A stretch of 64,000 bases of DNA from Pseudomonas bubulae (GTDB lineage Bacteria; Pseudomonadota; Gammaproteobacteria; Pseudomonadales; Pseudomonadaceae), in NCBI RefSeq assembly GCF_900618535.1, contig NZ_UYJA01000004.1, positions 310,001 through 374,000 of the forward strand, given 5' to 3'. This document shows positions 17,475 to 27,147 of this stretch, one piece after another. The translations under genes and the position numbers were made by a program. The stretch's first letter is position 1, and every line of letters begins with the position of its first letter. The notes under the pieces were generated by a model. The model saw only the letters and a program-made list of their open reading frames with translations, did no database searches and was not told the origin of the DNA.

Positions 17475-18764
17475 TCAGGCGAAACTGGGCGTTCGTTTAT
17501 GCAAGGTGCGTATCCGGTACTGCAAAAGCACAGCGGCAATAAAAGTGACAACAGCCTGCAGTACGATGAATAGATAGATTGAAGGGCTATTAAAGTCATA
17601 CAGGTAAATGACCGGGATAAACCCTGCAAGCATAAAGGTATTGATCAGTACTTGAGGGATCAGGGTGTCTCGCATTGCCCGCAAGTGGCTTGCCGTGAGC
17701 GAGAAGTAAAGCGAGCTCAATACCGACATGCATATCGCCACAAATCCTTCACTGGTAAACGTCAGCGAGCGGTCGCCAAAGATAAAAAACAAACCGCTTC
17801 CCAGCGCATAAAAACCCCCTGCAATCACGGCCATGAGCACGGCGGCGGCTAGTTGTCCGCGCGGGTAGATCTTGTCCGCATCCACGATATGCTGGCTGGT
17901 ATAGACGCTATGAAGCTGAGCGAACGCTATGACCGGAATGCTGAGAAATCCGATAATAGACATACAGATCGAAAGATCGGCAACCAGGCTTTCATTCAGC
18001 GACAGCAGTTTTCCGTTAAGCAGGTAAAAGTACAATTTTTGCCCCGCTACCCCGGCGGCAATAGGAAAGCCCATTGAAACGACGTCTGCCAGTATTTTTG
18101 GCTTGACGAGGATGTGCCGGTATCCGAGCCGCATAGAGAGGCAGGCCAGGGAGATGAAGAGGGCTGTTTCGACAATCAAGAAGTAGCCAACAGCCAAGAA
18201 AACAAAGTCGTGCTTGCTGCAAAAAACAAAACAAAACATCAGGAATGCGCAGCCTGCACACGTGCACCACTTCTTTACGGTTGCACACGGCAAGGAGTGT
18301 CCAGAGGCTTCGTGGAAAAGATGGGTGAAGGTATTGATTACCAGCAAAGGGATGGCCGGAATATAAATAAGAGACAGGTAAAAAAGTTTATCCCTGTCAA
18401 GGCTGTCCAGAAAACGGATGGAGGGGAGGTAAGCGAATACGGCAAGGGCTGCGGCAAACGCAATGGCAGCGAATAAAACCGCTATCGACAGTCCGCTCTC
18501 AAAGATTGCCTGGGGAGTGAGCGCATTTTTTTGATGATGAACGATATTGCCAATGGCCGCCAGCGGCATGTAGAAAAGGGTAGATATAACTGAAAAGATC
18601 GCCAGGACATAGGCGAACACAGGAAGATCGGCAATATTCTTGTGCGCGAGCAGCGCCGCAGCGATGGAAATGCCAAAAAATGGAAAGAGTCGACTGACAA
18701 TAAAATTCCATAAGTTTTCCTTTAGATTTTGCTCATAGGTCAACTTCACGTTCGACGTTTCCAT
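17475..18764 (-). CDS. polytopic membrane protein, MATE/polysaccharide-flippase-like (MOP superfamily)
   Basis: A 429-residue protein with about 12 hydrophobic segments of roughly 20 residues, starting METSNVKLTYEQNLKENLWN. Fold and length fit the MOP superfamily (Wzx-like flippases and MATE exporters), for example an amphipathic N-terminus followed by LWNFIVSRLFPFFGISIAAALL; no single diagnostic motif is visible, so substrate (lipid-linked sugar or small molecule) is unknown. Base composition is clearly more A+T-rich than the neighbours, cysteine is frequent around residues 165-190, and there is no good ribosome site. It interrupts the crc-DUF4870-rph order found in other Pseudomonas and lies beside 620 bases of A+T-rich DNA, which together suggest transfer. 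Confidence 0.72.
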   Translation of the reverse strand: METSNVKLTYEQNLKENLWNFIVSRLFPFFGISIAAALLAHKNIADLPVFAYVLAIFSVISTLFYMPLAAIGNIVHHQKNALTPQAIFESGLSIAVLFAAIAFAAALAVFAYLPSIRFLDSLDRDKLFYLSLIYIPAIPLLVINTFTHLFHEASGHSLPCATVKKWCTCAGCAFLMFCFVFCSKHDFVFLAVGYFLIVETALFISLACLSMRLGYRHILVKPKILADVVSMGFPIAAGVAGQKLYFYLLNGKLLSLNESLVADLSICMSIIGFLSIPVIAFAQLHSVYTSQHIVDADKIYPRGQLAAAVLMAVIAGGFYALGSGLFFIFGDRSLTFTSEGFVAICMSVLSSLYFSLTASHLRAMRDTLIPQVLINTFMLAGFIPVIYLYDFNSPSIYLFIVLQAVVTFIAAVLLQYRIRTLHKRTPSFA

Positions 18765-19387
18765 AGGGTTATCATGTAATGCCCAAATATAGGCTAACAG
18801 GCATCCCTATAAGTTCGCATATCCAAGATAAGATGATGCCAGATTTCATCCACTTCCAGCGCGGGTGGCAGGACGGGATACATTGCCTGGTATTTTTATT
18901 GAGAAACAAAAGTTTTTATAATACTGGATCGCTATCTCAGCTTCTATCGGTGTCCACTGCCGGCAGAGCAATGGGGTGCAGCACCTTTTTGAGAATTCAT
19001 CACGGCAGTTTTCATAATATCTTTATCCTTAAAGATAGTGGCGAAGACTGATCAAGCAGTCGACATAAAAACTAGACGAGTAAAAACAAATAGTCAACAG
19101 CATATTTTCAAGTGCCACTTGGCCTTTCTTTAAATTCGGTATTCACAGATGGCCATTGCACTAACATGGCGCGATAAATAACGGTGCGCTTTAAAATGAG
19201 GCTCTCTTAAAGGCATGGTTTATTTAGCGCGCATAAGTAAGTAGTTGTCGTTAAACGAATGCCTGGATAAACAAAGCATCGTACTGACGTCCACTCACCT
19301 GTTGTTTTGGCTCCCGCAATCAGCAAGCGTAGAAAAGCCCACCGACGTGGGCTTTTCTACAAGGTGCCTGAGTTGCTGACTGAAACC
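18765..19387. other. A+T-rich gene-free stretch beside the flippase gene
   Basis: About 620 bases without a credible gene. A 90-codon frame at 18779-19051 has no ribosome site or family resemblance. The region holds a small CAAGT/ACTTG hairpin (about 19108-19120) and ends with a perfect terminator stem at 19329-19360. Composition is like the flippase gene, so the two probably arrived together and this may be its promoter plus debris. Confidence 0.6.
19329..19360. terminator. perfect 14-base stem terminator before the DUF4870 gene
   Basis: GTAGAAAAGCCCAC (19329-19342) and GTGGGCTTTTCTAC (19347-19360) with a four-base CGAC loop; it ends the minus-strand DUF4870 transcript and could insulate in both directions. 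Confidence 0.85.
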
Positions 19388-19756
19388 TTACTTGATCGGC
19401 CGCCAGGTGAAGGGATAACGGTACACCACCCCGTCATTGGCCTTGACCCCTGCAATCACCACCAGCACTACCGCGCCAATCAGTACCAGGCCCAGCAGCG
19501 CAAAGCCGATCAGCACGAACATCAGCACATAGCAAATGGCCGAAGCAATCGCCACGGTGATCTGGAAGTTCAGTGCTTCCTTGCCCTGGTCGTCAATAAA
19601 CGGGTCGCTCTCGCGCTTTACCTGCCACAGGATCAGCGGGCCGATCAGGCTGCCAAACGGAAACCACATCCCGAGGAACGCCGAAAAATGACAGAACATC
19701 GCCCATTTCCGGGCGTCGCGGCCCGGTTTGGGTGTTGAAAGATCCAGCTCACTCAT
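19388..19756 (-). CDS. DUF4870 membrane protein
   Basis: A 122-residue protein with two or three membrane segments. The N-terminal RDARKWAMFCHFSAFLGMWF and LIGPLILWQVKRESDPFIDDQGKEALNFQ (quoted in part) are the DUF4870 hallmarks, in particular the FIDDQGKEALNFQ turn between helices. The start ATG at 19756 is directly preceded by GTG at 19759 in the same frame. Function of the family is unknown. In P. aeruginosa this gene stands directly between crc and rph, so here crc is separated from it by the flippase insertion. Confidence 0.9.
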   Translation of the reverse strand: MSELDLSTPKPGRDARKWAMFCHFSAFLGMWFPFGSLIGPLILWQVKRESDPFIDDQGKEALNFQITVAIASAICYVLMFVLIGFALLGLVLIGAVVLVVIAGVKANDGVVYRYPFTWRPIK

Positions 19757-19805
19757 CACGTTCTCCGGTTGGTCGTTTGAAGGCTTTGACAGTCAATCCG
19801 GCAAT

Positions 19806-20528
19806 TTAGTCGGCCAATGCCGCTTGTTGCAGGGCAAAAATTTCGTTCATGCCTTTTTGTGCCAGTGCCAGCATGGCGTTCAGCTCTTCAGGCTGGAACG
19901 GTGCGCCTTCGGCGGTGCCCTGAACTTCGATGAAACCGCCGCTGCTGGTCATCACCACGTTGAGGTCGGTTTCGGCTGCCGAATCTTCAGGATAGTCCAG
20001 GTCAAGTACCGGTACGCCCTGGTACATGCCCACCGATACCGCCGCGATCATCTGCTTGATCGGGTCACCGCCTTTGAGGCCGCCACGCTTCTTGATGATC
20101 TTCAGGGCGTCGACCAGAGCAACCATGGCGCCGGTGATCGAGGCAGTGCGGGTGCCGCCGTCAGCCTGGATTACGTCGCAGTCGACGTACAAAGTGATAT
20201 CGCCCAGTTTGGACATATCCAGTGCAGCACGCAGGGAGCGGCCGATCAGGCGCTGGATTTCCAGGGTGCGCCCGCCTTGCTTGCCGCGGCTGGCTTCGCG
20301 CTGGTTACGGTCGCCGGTGGCGCGTGGCAGCATGCCGTATTCGGCAGTCAGCCAGCCCTGGCCCTGGCCTTTGAGGAACCGCGGTACGCCATTCTCGACG
20401 CTGACGGTGCAGATGACTTTGGTGTCACCGAACTCGACCAGTACAGAACCCTCTGCGTGTTTGGTGTAGTTGCGGGTGATGCGGATCGGGCGGAGCTGAT
20501 CGGCAACGCGACCACTTGGACGTTTCAT
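19806..20528 (-). CDS. rph: ribonuclease PH
   Basis: A 240-residue phosphorolytic 3'-5' exoribonuclease that trims tRNA precursors. It starts [21 protein letters not shown] and contains [33 protein letters not shown] and the C-terminal [18 protein letters not shown], all family signatures. Length is normal and the C-terminus is intact, unlike the frameshifted E. coli K-12 gene. It is divergent from yicC over about 206 bases. Confidence 0.98.
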   Translation of the reverse strand: MKRPSGRVADQLRPIRITRNYTKHAEGSVLVEFGDTKVICTVSVENGVPRFLKGQGQGWLTAEYGMLPRATGDRNQREASRGKQGGRTLEIQRLIGRSLRAALDMSKLGDITLYVDCDVIQADGGTRTASITGAMVALVDALKIIKKRGGLKGGDPIKQMIAAVSVGMYQGVPVLDLDYPEDSAAETDLNVVMTSSGGFIEVQGTAEGAPFQPEELNAMLALAQKGMNEIFALQQAALAD

Positions 20529-20734
20529 GTGGGATACCTGTACGGGACGGAAAACTGCCGAGCATTATAAAGGAAAGGCCATGGCTGCGCAGGGCGCGTC
20601 TGTGAACCCTGGCGGGGAACGAAGATTGGATGTATTTACGACCGACGCCATTTGGGGCAGTTGCCCGCACTGCGTTACAATCTGTCGTCTAACCTGCCGC
20701 CAGGCTTAACTCATCCAATCGCGAGGTACCGTCC

Positions 20735-22232
<1,498 letters not shown>

Positions 22233-22301
22233 TGAACACTTCCCAAACCCCCTGTAAGGGCTTTACATTGGCGCTTACAGAGGTTTTAGGAGCAGTGACG
22301 G

Positions 22302-22336
22302 AAAAATCAGCGCTTCCCTAATGGCTGGTGATTTTT
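22302..22336. terminator. possible terminator between gmk and rpoZ
   Basis: AAAAATCA (22302-22309) pairs with TGATTTTT (22329-22336) with inner GC/GC pairing and a following T/A run. A second stem CTGTAAG/CTTACAG precedes it around 22252-22280. The rpoZ promoter probably lies at 22340-22390. Confidence 0.5.
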
Positions 22337-22400
22337 TAAACTGTTCAGTCCGCTCGCCCATCCGGGCAGCGCGCATATTGCATTTGCTACGAGGAAGACC

Positions 22401-22664
22401 ATGGCCCGCGTAACCGTTGAAGACTGTCTAGAACACGTGGATAACCGCTTTGAGCTGGTCATGCTCTCTACCAAGCGTGCCCGTCAACTGGCCACCGGCG
22501 GTAAAGAGCCTCTGGTGCAGTGGGAAAACGACAAGCCTACCGTTGTTGCCCTGCGCGAAATCGCAGAAGGCCTGATGAGCTACGAGTTTATCGCCAACGC
22601 TGAAATCGTCGAAGACGAACCGCTGTTCGCAGCGTTCGAGGACGAGTCCAACGAGGCGAACTAA
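22401..22664 (+). CDS. rpoZ: RNA polymerase omega subunit
   Basis: An 87-residue protein, [21 protein letters not shown]..., with [33 protein letters not shown] (quoted in part, the conserved omega core). Omega helps assemble RNA polymerase and forms part of a ppGpp-binding site. GAGGAAGACC precedes the ATG. spoT starts 60 bases downstream, the conserved rpoZ-spoT arrangement that couples the polymerase subunit to the alarmone enzyme. Confidence 0.98.
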   Translation: MARVTVEDCLEHVDNRFELVMLSTKRARQLATGGKEPLVQWENDKPTVVALREIAEGLMSYEFIANAEIVEDEPLFAAFEDESNEAN

Positions 22665-22724
22665 GCCTATGCCCGGTCGACGCAGCACGGCGAAGGGTAA
22701 AAAGTTTTGGCAGGAGGTTTCCTC

Positions 22725-24830
22725 ATGCCGAGCATAGACGCCCTCGCCGATCGCTTGTCGGCGTACCTCGGCCCGGACCAGGTCAATCTGGTCCGCCGGG
22801 CGTACTTCTACGCAGAACAAGCCCACGACGGCCAACGCCGACGCAGCGGCGAGCCTTATGTCACGCACCCGCTGGCAGTGGCAAATATCCTTGCCGACAT
22901 GCATATGGACCATCAGAGCCTGATGGCGGCCATGCTGCATGACGTGATTGAAGACACCGGTATTGCCAAGGAAGCGCTGGTAGCGCAGTTCGGCGAAACC
23001 GTGGCCGACCTGGTCGATGGAGTCAGCAAGCTGACTCAGATGAACTTCGAAACCAAGGCCGAAGCCCAGGCTGAAAACTTCCAGAAGATGGCCATGGCCA
23101 TGGCACGCGATATCCGCGTGATCCTGGTGAAGCTGGCTGACCGTCTGCACAACATGCGCACCCTCGAAGTGCTGTCCGGCGAAAAACGCCGACGGATTGC
23201 CAAGGAAACCCTGGAAATCTACGCACCCATCGCCAATCGGCTGGGCATGCACAGCATTCGTATCGAATTCGAAGACCTCGGTTTCAAGGCGATGTACCCG
23301 ATGCGCTCCGCGCGCATTTATCAGGCGGTCAAACGCGCCCGGGGCAATCGCAAGGAAATCGTCAACAAAATTGAAGAATCGCTCAGCCACTGCCTGGCCA
23401 TCGATGGCATTCAGGGCGAAGTCAGCGGTCGTCAAAAGCATATCTACGGCATCTACAAGAAGATGCGCGGCAAACGCCGGGCTTTTAACGAGATCATGGA
23501 TGTTTACGCATTCCGGATCATCGTCGACAAGGTCGACACCTGCTACCGCGTGCTGGGCGCTGTACATAATTTGTACAAGCCCCTGCCGGGCCGGTTCAAG
23601 GACTACATCGCCATTCCCAAGGCCAACGGCTACCAGTCGTTGCATACCACGCTGTTTGGCATGCATGGCGTACCGATCGAGATCCAGATCCGTACCCGTG
23701 AAATGGAAGAAATGGCCAACAACGGCATCGCCGCCCACTGGCTTTACAAGTCCAGTGGCGACGAGCAGCACACGGGCACCCACGCCCGGGCGCGGCAATG
23801 GGTCAAGGGCGTGCTGGAAATGCAGCAACGCGCCGGCAACTCCCTCGAATTCATCGAAAGCGTGAAGATCGACCTGTTCCCGGACGAGGTCTACGTGTTT
23901 ACGCCCAAAGGACGGATCATGGAGCTGCCCAAAGGCTCCACGGCCGTCGACTTTGCCTACGCGGTGCACACCGATGTGGGCAACAGCTGCATCGCCTGTC
24001 GCATCAACCGGCGTCTCGCACCGCTGTCCGAGCCGCTGCAAAGCGGCTCCACGGTCGAGATCGTCAGCGCTCCCGGCGCCCGACCCAACCCGGCCTGGCT
24101 TAACTTTGTGGTCACCGGCAAGGCGCGTACCCATATTCGCCATGCGCTCAAGCTGCAACGTCGTTCCGAGTCGGTCAACCTGGGCGAACGCCTGCTCAAC
24201 AAGGTGCTTAACGGCTTCAACAGCGCGCTGGACAAGATCCCGGCCGAGCGCGTTCAGGCCATGCTCCAGGAATACCGCCTGGAGCATATCGAAGACCTGC
24301 TCGAAGATATCGGCCTCGGCAATCGCATGGCCTATGTAGTGGCCCGACGCCTGCTGGGCGAAGGCGAAGCATTGCCGAGCCCGGAAGGCCCGCTGGCGAT
24401 TCGCGGCACCGAAGGCCTGGTGCTCAGCTACGCCAAATGCTGTACGCCGATCCCGGGGGATCCGATCGTTGGCCATTTGTCCGCAGGCAAAGGCATGGTC
24501 GTGCACCTGGACAACTGCCGCAATATCAGTGAAATCCGCCACAACCCCGAAAAGTGCATTCAGCTGTCGTGGGCCAAGGACGTTACCGGCGAGTTCAACG
24601 TTGAATTGCGCGTCGAACTGGAACACCAGCGCGGCCTGATTGCGCTGCTGGCCAGCAGCGTCAACGCTGCCGACGGCAATATCGAAAAGATCAGCATGGA
24701 CGAACGCGATGGTCGCATCAGCGTGGTCCAACTGGTGGTCAGCGTACACGACCGTGTACACCTGGCCCGCGTGATCAAAAAACTGCGCGCCCTTACCGGG
24801 GTTATCCGCATCACTCGCATGCGTGCGTAG
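22725..24830 (+). CDS. spoT: bifunctional (p)ppGpp synthetase/hydrolase
   Basis: A 701-residue RSH protein. Order of domains: HD hydrolase (H50..., H72-D73 in LHDVIEDT; residues 1-190), synthetase (about 230-350, with RFKDYIAIPKANGYQSLHTT and EIQIRTREM), TGS (about 385-450, VFTPKGRIMELPKGSTAVDFAY), conserved-cysteine region (YAKCCTPIPGDPIVG) and ACT (C-terminal 75). Start 22725 follows CAGGAGGTTTCCTC; the 22707 frame start is upstream of this site. The hydrolase motif is intact, so the enzyme degrades as well as makes alarmone; RelA would be encoded elsewhere. It is followed by ridA after 24 bases. Confidence 0.97.
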   Translation: MPSIDALADRLSAYLGPDQVNLVRRAYFYAEQAHDGQRRRSGEPYVTHPLAVANILADMHMDHQSLMAAMLHDVIEDTGIAKEALVAQFGETVADLVDGVSKLTQMNFETKAEAQAENFQKMAMAMARDIRVILVKLADRLHNMRTLEVLSGEKRRRIAKETLEIYAPIANRLGMHSIRIEFEDLGFKAMYPMRSARIYQAVKRARGNRKEIVNKIEESLSHCLAIDGIQGEVSGRQKHIYGIYKKMRGKRRAFNEIMDVYAFRIIVDKVDTCYRVLGAVHNLYKPLPGRFKDYIAIPKANGYQSLHTTLFGMHGVPIEIQIRTREMEEMANNGIAAHWLYKSSGDEQHTGTHARARQWVKGVLEMQQRAGNSLEFIESVKIDLFPDEVYVFTPKGRIMELPKGSTAVDFAYAVHTDVGNSCIACRINRRLAPLSEPLQSGSTVEIVSAPGARPNPAWLNFVVTGKARTHIRHALKLQRRSESVNLGERLLNKVLNGFNSALDKIPAERVQAMLQEYRLEHIEDLLEDIGLGNRMAYVVARRLLGEGEALPSPEGPLAIRGTEGLVLSYAKCCTPIPGDPIVGHLSAGKGMVVHLDNCRNISEIRHNPEKCIQLSWAKDVTGEFNVELRVELEHQRGLIALLASSVNAADGNIEKISMDERDGRISVVQLVVSVHDRVHLARVIKKLRALTGVIRITRMRA

Positions 24831-24854
24831 CCATCTAATTACAAGGAGTCACCC

Positions 24855-25235
24855 ATGTCCAAGACTGTTATCACCAGCGACAAGGCACCTGCTGCAATCG
24901 GTACTTATTCTCAGGCGATCAAAGCTGGCAATACTGTCTACATGTCCGGTCAAATCCCGCTGGACCCAAAAACCATGGAACTGGTTGAAGGCTTTGAAGC
25001 CCAGACCATCCAGGTTTTCGAAAACCTGAAGTCGGTCGCTGAAGCCGCAGGCGGTTCGTTCAAGGACATCGTCAAGCTGAACATCTTCCTGACTGACCTG
25101 AGCCACTTCGCCAAGGTCAACGAGATCATGGGCACCTACTTCGAACAACCCTATCCGGCTCGCGCCGCCATTGGCGTTGCTGCACTGCCAAAGGGCTCGC
25201 AGGTAGAAATGGACGCTATTCTGGTTATTGAGTAA
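24855..25235 (+). CDS. ridA: 2-iminobutanoate/2-iminopropanoate deaminase (RidA)
   Basis: A 126-residue RidA/YjgF protein that hydrolyses reactive enamine/imine products of PLP enzymes. Conserved features are [25 protein letters not shown]-like [16 protein letters not shown], and the C-terminal [21 protein letters not shown] with the substrate-binding arginine. The ribosome site AAGGAGTCACCC is strong. Its position directly after spoT is conserved in Pseudomonas. Confidence 0.97.
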   Translation: MSKTVITSDKAPAAIGTYSQAIKAGNTVYMSGQIPLDPKTMELVEGFEAQTIQVFENLKSVAEAAGGSFKDIVKLNIFLTDLSHFAKVNEIMGTYFEQPYPARAAIGVAALPKGSQVEMDAILVIE

Positions 25236-25302
25236 CGCCCTCGGCGCAGCGTCTTCATGCTGCGCCACCCCCCGCTCTTCCCGGCTTCAAAAGGATTCCA
25301 CC

Positions 25303-26067
25303 ATGCGCAAAGCGCTAGTGTTGTCACTGCTCTCCATTGTTTTGGGTGGTTGTGCCAGCGAACCCGCCCCCCGTGATATCAGTGGCATCTGGATCAATCA
25401 GGCAGCAATAGATGAAGCGGCCAAGGGTGGCGGCCTGCTTGACGCCTTGTCGTCGTCAGGGCCAACCCTGGAATGGAGCATCGACGCCAAAAACGCCAAG
25501 GCCACCTGGCGAAGCAGCTTTGAGCGGGACGAGGGTACGCTGGTGCCTGATGGCAGCGCGTCGTGGAAGGTCAATTTCTATGGCGGTGAAAATACTGACC
25601 TGAAGCTCGAAGGCTCTGAATTAATACAGGCAGCGACTGAATCCTTTCCGCGGCAGGCGTTCGTACGTCCAGCTCAAAGTGATGTCGGTGAAGTTTCCCG
25701 GGGCACAAATGCAGATTTGTTCAAATCGGTGCATTTTGAGCAGGCACTCAAGTCAGCCTATCTTGGGGGCGAATGGCGCGTACTGAGTGGTGCAGGTCAG
25801 GGTGCCAAGGTGACATTCTCGCCCAAGGGGCAAGTCAGTGGATTGCCTGGCATCAATGGCTATGAGCTGTGCCTGGGAGGTGACTGCGCCACTATGAGCG
25901 GCGGTTTGGACAGCCTCTGGCTTCAGCAGGGGGAAATGGGCGCAGCGCATATTTTTGTGCGCAAAGGCCGCACACTTGAAATCTTCGAGGCGGTGGACGT
26001 CTCAGCGCCCGACGAAATGCCCCAGTTCTACCCGGGCAAGCGTGAGTGGGCGCTGGAGAAGCTGTAA
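25303..26067 (+). CDS. putative lipoprotein of unknown function
   Basis: A 254-residue protein starting MRKALVLSLLSIVLGGCASEP; the lipobox LGGC places acylated cysteine at residue 17 and Ala/Ser at +2/+3 predict outer-membrane sorting. AAAAGGATT precedes the ATG; the longer start at 25228 overlaps ridA. The mature part begins PAPRDISGIWINQAAIDEA, a short lipocalin-like opening, and contains one cysteine pair LCLGGDCATMSGG that could be disulfide-bonded. No enzyme motif is recognised. It is downstream of ridA by 67 bases and may be transcribed with it. Confidence 0.75.
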   Translation: MRKALVLSLLSIVLGGCASEPAPRDISGIWINQAAIDEAAKGGGLLDALSSSGPTLEWSIDAKNAKATWRSSFERDEGTLVPDGSASWKVNFYGGENTDLKLEGSELIQAATESFPRQAFVRPAQSDVGEVSRGTNADLFKSVHFEQALKSAYLGGEWRVLSGAGQGAKVTFSPKGQVSGLPGINGYELCLGGDCATMSGGLDSLWLQQGEMGAAHIFVRKGRTLEIFEAVDVSAPDEMPQFYPGKREWALEKL

Positions 26068-26100
26068 GCCAACCAAACGCCCGCTCCCACAAGATAACTC

Positions 26101-26958
26101 TCAGGCCTGCTCCCCCAAAATCGCAGCATAGCCCTCGCGATAATTCGAATAGCGCGGCTCCCAGCCCAGCGCCTTGGCGCGGGCATTGCTGCAGCGCTTG
26201 CTGCCTGCGCGGCGCACGCTCGCTTCGGCGGCCCATTCGGTAATGCCCAACCGCTCGCGCAACCAGTCCACCACTTCTGCCAGTGGCGCCGGTGCGTTAT
26301 CCACACCTATATAGCAGTCATCCAGCGCCTTGCCCTGACGATCAGCCTCCAGCAGAAAGGCCAGCAGCCCCGCAGCATCATCGGCATGGATACGGTTGCC
26401 ATACAGCGGCGGCTCAACCGCCACGCGATAACCTTTGCGCACTTGCCCCAGCAGCCATTCACGACCCGGCCCGTAGATCCCGGTCAGGCGTACCGCGCTG
26501 GCAGCGATGCCACTCTCCAGCGCCACTCGCTCGGCATCCAGGATGATCCGGCCAGAGTAGTTGGTGCTCAGGGCGGGCGATGTTTCGTCGATCCATTCCC
26601 CGTCTTTCTGGGCGTAAACGCCACTGCTGGATACAAACAGCAGACGCTTGGGTCGCTGACCATGCTGCTCCAGCCAACTCAGGGTGTTTTTCAGGCCGTC
26701 TACATATGCCGCCTGATAGCCCGCTTCGTCATGCTCGGTCGCCGCCGCGCTGTACACCACGTAGTCAATTTGCCCGGTTGGCCATTGCGTCGGGCATTGC
26801 TCGCTGAACAAATCGCCCTCCACACCGATAACGCCCGTGGGTAAACGGTCAATGGAGCGGCGCAGGCCGTAGACCTGCCAATCCTGGTCGAGCAGTTGAG
26901 TCGCCAGACGGCTGCCGACATCACCGCATCCGACGATCAATACAGAGGCTTTGGGCAT
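26101..26958 (-). CDS. NAD(P)-binding epimerase/dehydratase-like SDR, YeeZ type
   Basis: A 285-residue extended short-chain dehydrogenase. The dinucleotide-binding motif is VLIVGCGDVGSRLATQL at residues 5-21, with a later FVSSSGVYAQKDG catalytic region and TGIYGPGREWLL. The expected YxxxK is not clear (NYSGRIILDAER), so catalytic activity is uncertain; YeeZ of E. coli has the same uncertainty. It is divergent from exbB and shares the palindrome-containing region 26959-27147. Confidence 0.82.
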   Translation of the reverse strand: MPKASVLIVGCGDVGSRLATQLLDQDWQVYGLRRSIDRLPTGVIGVEGDLFSEQCPTQWPTGQIDYVVYSAAATEHDEAGYQAAYVDGLKNTLSWLEQHGQRPKRLLFVSSSGVYAQKDGEWIDETSPALSTNYSGRIILDAERVALESGIAASAVRLTGIYGPGREWLLGQVRKGYRVAVEPPLYGNRIHADDAAGLLAFLLEADRQGKALDDCYIGVDNAPAPLAEVVDWLRERLGITEWAAEASVRRAGSKRCSNARAKALGWEPRYSNYREGYAAILGEQA

Positions 26959-27096
26959 CGCAAAAATCCTAATGAAAAGTTACAAAAAGACGTAATTTGG
27001 CACGACCAAAGTCGTGACTTCCGAAAAAAACAGATGCTATTGCTTTTGTTAACAAGAATTACTTGCAATAATAACCCATCATTTTGCCCTTGGTCT

Positions 27097-27110
27097 TACA
27101 ACGCGTTGTA
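27097..27110. promoter_or_regulatory. 14-base perfect palindrome upstream of exbB
   Basis: TACAACGCGTTGTA, 37 bases before the exbB ATG, flanked by TGCCC (27085-27089) and GGGCA (27111-27115) that extend the symmetry. A weaker TTGTTAACAA palindrome lies at 27046-27055. exbBD-tonB genes are normally Fur-controlled, yet this does not resemble a Fur box, so another regulator or an mRNA hairpin is possible. Confidence 0.45.
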
Positions 27111-27147
27111 GGGCATTACCTCATTACTTTTCTCAGGTCCGGCTAGC

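Noticed and set aside
18779..19051. A 90-codon frame beside the flippase gene
   Set aside because: No ribosome site, odd composition and no recognisable domain; kept as part of the non-coding stretch.
22428..24761. A 777-codon open frame antisense to spoT
   Set aside because: It mirrors spoT over nearly its whole length; the sense frame has all RSH domains and a strong ribosome site. High-GC codon use leaves the opposite strand open.
26077..26091. A lone GCCCGCTCCCACA half REP
   Set aside because: Only one arm remains, so it is a decayed remnant and not annotated as an element.
27040..27080. Possible Fur box upstream of exbB
   Set aside because: The A+T-rich stretch has a few ATT/AAT steps but does not fit the 19-base Fur consensus well enough.
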